64,000 bases of DNA, taken from the NCBI RefSeq assembly GCF_019279795.1, contig NC_056748.1, positions 699,624,806 to 699,688,805 of the forward strand. The letters run 5' to 3'. Below the pieces are notes generated by a model. The model had not been told where the DNA came from, made no database searches, and worked only from the letters and a program-made list of their open reading frames with translations. Position 1 is the stretch's first letter. Every line of letters begins with the position of its first letter. The position numbers and the translations under genes are program-made. Positions 58,999 to 64,000 of this stretch are shown here, piece by piece. Source of the stretch: Protopterus annectens (taxonomy: Eukaryota > Chordata > Ceratodontiformes > Protopteridae).

Positions 58999-59130
58999 GC
59001 AGTGGCGGCTGGTGACTTCAAATCAAAGGGGGCTGCAGGGGATAGCTGAATGGGTGGGGTCAATGGGAAGGGGTGTGGCCAACTAGAAAGGGGAGGAGCT
59101 ATGCTCAAAACCACAAAAACTAACTTTAAC
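58999..59130 (+). mobile_element. Probable hAT transposon left terminus
   Basis: CAGTGGCGGCTGGTGACTTC at the break in the CR1 sequence matches the CAGTGGCGG-type ends of many hAT elements. The expected partner end and resumed CR1 sequence (GACAGATTC after an 8-bp GCTGGAGG duplication) are not found by 64000, so the element is longer than 5 kb, rearranged or end-deleted. Confidence 0.6.
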
Positions 59131-60175
59131 TAAATATTCTGCCCTGGGTGCCAAACCCTCATTATGAGAGTCCAATCAAGACAAATGAAGTGTAAAAGAA
59201 TAAAAATATTTAAATGCATTGGCTGCATGACAGCTTACTTAATATCTAGATGGAAACAAAAAGGTTGTGAGGCATGAAAAAATAAATTACTTTTTAAATA
59301 CATTATGGGAATGCCAGTCAAAATCAAGTATAAGAAAAACAAGCAGCACTCAACTCAAACTACTTCTCCTTGCACTGCAGTTCTAATTATAATTTATATT
59401 CAGCTTTATTAAAGCACCAAGTAACATGCTGAAAGTAACAATCTCTGTGATGCCCCCACTTGTAAAAATGTCTCTTATCCAAAACAGACCTGCTGCCTGA
59501 CAACTATCTACTTGTTTCATGGGGAAAACACGATCAAAGTAAAAATGAAAAGCAAACAAGAAACAAGCTCAAGATACATTGCTTAAATTATTACTGTACA
59601 GGTTATGGACCATACATTAATGGCATTCTGTTTAGTTTACTGGTAAAGCCCGCAGAGATCACTAGAAGTCTTCAACAAGTGTAATGAGCTTCTTAAAATA
59701 ATGTAATCCTGTCCTTTACTACAAATACTGTCATATGCATTTCAATATCCAATGCTTATACATTATCTAGTTAAGTATTCTCTGCATGGCAACAACAGAA
59801 AGGCTTCAATGTTGGCAATTCTTTAAAAGTATGCTTATTAAAGCTTACTTGCATGTTATGATCTCAGACAAGCTTACTTGATGGTGATTAAAGCATTGCT
59901 ACTTAAAACACAGAGCAACAGGCACTTTGAGTAATAAGCATAAATCAACAGTACAAAAATATGATAGAAACCAGACCATTCTGCAAAATCAAGAACAGAT
60001 GAAAAGCCACTGTAGTACTTGTGTCTACCTTGTATGGGGGGATACCCTGCACATTTACACTGCATAACTGCTCCTTGCTTTGCTTGGACACATCTAGAGT
60101 CACTACTTGGGGGAGTGGGGTGCAACAAGTATGTCACAATTTGAAATGTCTCTGGCTGACGGTGATGGCCCTAAC
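59131..60175. other. Interior of putative hAT element or spacer
   Basis: A/T-rich, no transposase ORF or BED/dimerisation motif recognised. If it belongs to the hAT element, this part is non-coding. Confidence 0.35.
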
Positions 60176-60179
60176 ACAT

Positions 60180-61060
60180 TTGTCATACCTCTCACCCTCA
60201 GAGCAAGAAATCTGGGCAAAGCCATACATAGAAGTGGGACAAAGGCCCAAAAATAAGGACAATTTTTAAATATTGCTCTTATAAACTTAGAAAGATAATA
60301 GAATAGTAGGTCTTGCATTAGTATGAATTTTCTGAAGGATATGAAATCTGAAACTCAAATGCCTGTCATTATTTTCTAACTTCAGTCTTTAATGATTTAC
60401 CACTAATTTGCCAAAAAAACACAATTTTATGAAAAATGGACCAAAAATGTGATGTAACAATATAAAATAGCCACACAATACAGCTGGGAACCTATCAAAG
60501 AAGGGACACTTTTCAATTTTAGTACTGCTAACTTGAGCAGCTGACAAAATAAGAGTCTACATGTATTTCTGAAATAAAAGTAATCTATAACTCTGATTAT
60601 TACAGTTATTTCTTAATTGTAAACCCTCCATGTTTTCTTCCAAAATTGCTATTTTGCAGAGGGATTATTAGGGGAAGAGCAACATTTTGAGCCAAATTCA
60701 GGGACAGTTGAGAGGTTTGGCTATGCCTAATTCTATAAAGCAATTTGCATGTACCTCTCAATCTGTTAATGTAATAAATCTGGACAAGGCCAAATATATT
60801 GGGGGAACATATAAACAGTACTAAAAATTGCTCTTGTATAAACTGGGACAGTTGATAGAACAGGTCTTACTTTAGCATGCATTTTTCTGAAGGTTATGAA
60901 GTCTGAAACTAGTGTGTCATTATTTAGTTACTTAATTCCTAAATGATTTGCCAGAAAACCACAAATTTTATGAGGAACAAACCAAAAATAAGAAGCAAAA
61001 AACCTATTCATTCTTTGAAAATCTGGACAGTTGGGAGGTATAGTTCAGCTGGGGCTGACT
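60180..61060. repeat. Degenerate dispersed repeat, two copies
   Basis: Copies at about 60205-60450 and 60775-61045 share AATCTGG(G/A)CAA(A/G)GCCA, ATTGCTCTT(A/G)TA(T)AA, TTCTGAAGG(A/T)TATGAA, GTCTGAAACT and CCACAAATTTTATGA-like words in the same order. GGACAGTTGGGAGGTAT closes the second. Related pieces lie at 61995-62130 and 62375-62690. Confidence 0.6.
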
Positions 61061-61830
61061 AAGTTTGCCACCCTTCCCCCTCACAAAACCATGGCCGAAT
61101 GGAGCCTCCCCCTGCAGCCATTCCAATGATTCATTACTTTGCTATTTCACTCCATTTACCATAAACACTAATGTGCATACTGATTTACTTCTATGATGAT
61201 TTGAACTTCATTTGAAAGTTTTATTTTGCATTTTACAGCACAAACACTAAGAAATCTGCTAAACAAACTTGGCATTAAAACTTCTCTGCCCTTGAAACTC
61301 ACATTCATTGAAACAACATTAAAACCCACATTCAAAGAAAATACATTTTACCCGTGGCAGATAAAAATTAATTCTGGGCTGTTTTCAAATCATAGGCCCC
61401 TTGCATATGAAACATACATGTGCTCTTTGATACACCTTCCTATTGCTTTGAACATTTTCCCAGTAAACAATGAAACAAAACTGCCCAATTCAGAACATTT
61501 CCATCATAAAAGTCTACTCAAACTTCTACAGTCCACTATTATCAGTAAATATGCACAATTCTACAGTCTACCATTATCAGTAAATATGCACAATCTCTGA
61601 AGTAGTAAAAAAGTCATCTAAATAATTCCACGTTAAATAAATCTGTAATGAAGAGGTTGCTGCTAGCAATCACCTTTATATTTCATGGTTTCATTGAAAA
61701 ATAAAGTTTCTGATGCCCCTGAGGAATAAATTGCCTAAATTACATTAAAAATAAGCTAGTAATATTGCAATAGGAAATGGATGGCAAACTGATAACAGGC
61801 TCATAGTTAGTATCTTAACTTTCAGTACGG
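61061..61830. other. Spacer
   Basis: A 124-codon open frame (61226-61600) lacks any domain and is A/T-driven. A short direct repeat, TTCTACAGTC(C/T)A(C/A)TATTATCAGTAAATATGCAC, two copies 42 bp apart near 61525-61590. Otherwise unrecognised. Confidence 0.4.
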
Positions 61831-61834
61831 CAGC

Positions 61835-61922
61835 ATTCACCCCTTATGGGAGTAGAACCAACAACCTTCTGCATCAAAAGCAAGTACACAACCTGTTGTG
61901 CTATTAGCAATGTGAGCTGACT
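61835..61922 (-). mobile_element. tRNA-Lys-like SINE relic
   Basis: Reversed, TTGCTTTTGATGCAGAAGG and GTTGTTGGTTCTACTCCCA give an anticodon-arm-like and a B-box-like stretch as in tRNA-Lys-type SINE heads. No tail identified. Decayed. Confidence 0.4.
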
Positions 61923-61994
61923 TAGCATAATCAGCACTAAACTTCTCTTCCCCTGCAGCTCTCAGCTCCTTGTAAAATCTACTCAATACTCAAC

Positions 61995-62117
61995 TGCATC
62001 TCAACTTTGCAGCACAAGAAGTCTGGAAAAAGCCAAATTTATTGGGGTGGGTCAAAAAGGCAAAAACCAGGGACACATTAAACATTGCTTGTATAATCTT
62101 GGAAAGCTGCTAGAATA
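61995..62117. repeat. Dispersed-repeat fragment
   Basis: GTCTGGAAAAAGCCAAATTTATTGGGG and CATTGCTTGTATAATCTTGG match the unit at 60775-60870. Confidence 0.5.
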
Positions 62118-62321
62118 AAATGCTGTGTTACCACCATACATTTTATTGACAAGGTCCCTGTGCAAAAAAGAGTCAAAACAACATACCACTATGCCAAATC
62201 ACCTGCTTTGTGAAAGAAAAATGCTGTGTTACCACCATACATTTTACAGCCAAGGTCCCTGTGCAAAACAGTCAAGAGCAACATACCACTACGCCAAATC
62301 AGCTGCTTTGTGAAAGAGAGG
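62118..62321 (+). repeat. Tandem duplication, 101-bp period
   Basis: ATGCTGTGTTACCACCATAC starts at 62120 and again at 62221; both copies run to CTGCTTTGTGAAAGA. They differ at about 10 sites. Confidence 0.88.
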
Positions 62322-62374
62322 AAGACTAAAACTTAAATGGCTATCATCTAATGAATTCAGTTCTCACCATAGCT

Positions 62375-62690
62375 GTCAACCTCTTAGCACAAAACACCTG
62401 GTCAAACCCAGTAATGAGGGAATACAGCCCTCAAACATATTCAGTGAATTCAGTTCTTGCCATAGCTGTCAACCTTAGCACAAAAAACCTGGACAAAGCC
62501 ACTAACAGGGTATTACAGTCCCAAAAATAAGGACAAATTTCAAATAGTCATCTTATAAACTTAAAAAATTGCTATAATAAAAGGTTGTGTTACTATATAT
62601 TTATTGCTAGAATAAAAAGTTGTTTTACTATGTATTTTCTGAAGACTATGAAGTCTGAAATTCAAATGACTGTCAATTTTACCTCTGATG
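62375..62690. repeat. Dispersed-repeat fragments
   Basis: Two more degenerate units: AACCTCTTAGCACAAAACACC and AACCTTAGCACAAAAAACC; AAAAATAAGGACAA and TCTTATAAACTTA as at 60250-60290. Confidence 0.5.
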
Positions 62691-62691
62691 G

Positions 62692-62890
62692 AACAAAAAC
62701 AATTTTCAGCAGAGGCCCTGGGCGAAATACTGTAGACACTTGTCTTTGTAAAATGGCAGGACACCAGAGCAAATCCACACAAACACAGAGATAAGATGCA
62801 GACTCCACACAGAAGGCACCCCAGCCAAGAATCAAACCACAAATCCTATAGCTGTGAGGCAACAATACTGCCACTGCACCATCAAATATG
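62692..62890 (-). mobile_element. tRNA-headed SINE with L2-type tail
   Basis: Reversed: GGTGCAGTGGCAGTATTG (A box), GTGGTTTGATTCTTGGCTGG (B box), GTGTGGAGTCTGCATCTTA, then GGGCCTCTGCTGAAAAT. The last piece equals the L2 3' module at 15805-15822. The order matches the two copies at 62990-63302. Confidence 0.7.
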
Positions 62891-62989
62891 TAAGGAATTA
62901 AACATTCAGAAACCTGCAATCTGAAATTCAAATGCCTGTCAATTTTATTTAACATTTGTTAATCAGGACAGTCTGACTTGGAACAAAAA

Positions 62990-63302
62990 AACAATTTTCA
63001 GCAGAGGCCCAGGAAGAAATAATGCAGACATGTCTTTGTAACATGGGAGGACACAAAAGCAAACCCACACAAACACAGGGAGAAGATACAGACCCCACAA
63101 AGAAGGAACCCCAGCCAAGAATCAAACCTGAGAACCTGCAGCTGTGAGGCAACAATGCTACCACTGCACCATCAAATAAAAGCAAACCCACACAAACACA
63201 GGGAGAAGATACAGACCCCACAAAGAAGGAACCCCAGCCAAGAATCAAACCTGAGAACCTGCAGCTGTGAGGCAACAATGCTACCACTGCACCATCAAAT
63301 AT
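62990..63302 (-). mobile_element. SINE with L2-type tail, head duplicated
   Basis: A second SINE copy (63178-62990, minus) with tail GGGCCTCTGCTGAAAATTG. Its head and body from 63058 to 63178 are repeated without change at 63181-63301 (period 123), placing a second promoter region upstream. The lack of differences by eye points to a recent tandem duplication. Confidence 0.8.
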
Positions 63303-63390
63303 CAAGCATTGCAACATTTACAAACCACAGATATTACGAGGAACAGATCAGATCAAATATGAGGCAAAAATCTGCAATTTTTTTTACAAA

Positions 63391-63470
63391 TGGTGGTGGG
63401 TAGGGAACTCAAGTCTTTAACACTGCATACAGGGTACAGGGTTCAAGCCTGAGGTATTCCCTACCACACC
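63391..63470 (+). other. tRNA-like stem structure
   Basis: GGTAGGGAA (63399-63407) pairs with TTCCCTACC (63457-63465), and CAGGGTTCAAGCCTG forms a T-arm (CAGG/CCTG around GTTCAAG). There is no convincing D-arm or anticodon arm, so it is a tRNA-derived relic rather than a gene. Confidence 0.45.
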
Positions 63471-63504
63471 ACCATGAGTCTAACCACCAGTATATTGCAC
63501 CTGG

Positions 63505-63762
63505 GGCATTTACACACACACACACACACAGTATATCACCATACATAAATCCAACACACACACACAGTATATCACCATACATAAATCCAACACACACACA
63601 CAGTATATCACCATACATAAATCCAACACACACACACACAGTATATCACCATACATAAATCCAACACACACAGTATATCACCATACATAAATCCAACACA
63701 CACACAGTATATCACCATACATAAATCCAACACACACACAGTATATCACCATACATAAATCC

Positions 63763-63841
<79 letters not shown>

Positions 63842-63964
63842 ACCATACATAAATCCAACACACACACAGTATATCACCATACATAAATCCAACACACACA
63901 CAGTATATCACCATACATAAATCCAACCCACACACACACACAGTATATCACCATACATAAATCC

Positions 63965-64000
<36 letters not shown>
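63505..64000 (+). repeat. Tandem array: GTATATCACCATACATAAATC plus (CA)n
   Basis: About twelve units consisting of a fixed GTATATCACCATACATAAAT core followed by CCAA and a CA run of 4 to over 30 repeats. A 70-bp pure CA block lies at about 63768-63838. The array continues past the window edge. Frames such as MCVCVGFMYGDIL on the minus strand are artefacts. Confidence 0.95.

Noticed and set aside
61226-61600. 124-codon open frame as a host gene
   Set aside because: A/T-rich, no domain, no splice context and surrounded by dispersed repeats.
63391-63470. Functional tRNA gene
   Set aside because: Acceptor-like stem and T-arm are good, but the D-arm and anticodon arm are missing.
63505-64000. 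Repeat-spacer array resembling CRISPR
   Set aside because: The 'spacers' are CA microsatellites of varying length.

Overview
The window is repeat-rich, non-genic DNA of a large-genome vertebrate. I see no host protein-coding gene, rRNA gene or canonical tRNA gene. Almost everything recognisable is a transposable-element remnant: CR1-type and L2-type non-LTR retrotransposons, tRNA-headed SINEs, PIF/Harbinger DNA-transposon genes and ends, one probable hAT end, and many microsatellites and minisatellites. Abundant CR1 plus L2 with matching SINEs, Harbinger ends of the GGGCC(A/G)GATTCA(C/T) type and long empty stretches would fit a lungfish or a large-genome amphibian. That placement is inference; no single-copy marker is present.

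Layout. 0-6.4 kb: L2 pieces and two CR1 copies (1565-3845 plus; 4306-6375 minus). 6.4-13.4 kb: mostly featureless, with a CR1-tailed SINE, a Harbinger-type MITE and an unusual 741-bp element (8868-9608) with ~120-bp inverted repeats around a 70-bp TTAGGG-like minisatellite. 13.4-20.6 kb: fragments of several LINE families and a 60-bp tandem repeat. 20.7-24.5 kb: a nearly full-length minus-strand CR1 with ORF1 (SGNH esterase) and ORF2 (endonuclease plus reverse transcriptase), broken by frameshifts. 24.9-31.9 kb: an endonuclease relic, a second long CR1 (28094-31250) and a duplicated 0.55-kb unknown repeat. 33-54.5 kb: a Harbinger-rich domain with two Myb/SANT-like genes (34250-36313; 41429-44632, three exons), a HARBI1-like transposase (53219-51987, minus), candidate Harbinger ends at 33007 and 54474, three tRNA-headed stem-loop repeats, a 230-bp satellite array and decayed CR1 copies. 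54.5-64 kb: an internally deleted L2 with a GDIHPNPGP motif, a CR1 copy with a 300-codon open RT segment that ends abruptly at a hAT-like terminus, degenerate dispersed repeats, L2-tailed SINEs and a CA-rich tandem array reaching the window end.

How they work together. CR1 and L2 ORF2 proteins copy their RNAs from the 3' end; two SINE families here carry tails matching those LINE 3' ends, so they probably used the same machinery. The Myb-like and HARBI1-like proteins form the known two-component Harbinger system. In this window every one of these genes is broken: the second Myb-like gene by one stop, the transposase by two stops and loss of its first catalytic Asp, and the LINE ORFs by frameshifts.

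Boundaries of degenerate elements were read by eye and are good to about 10-50 bases unless an exact motif is given.
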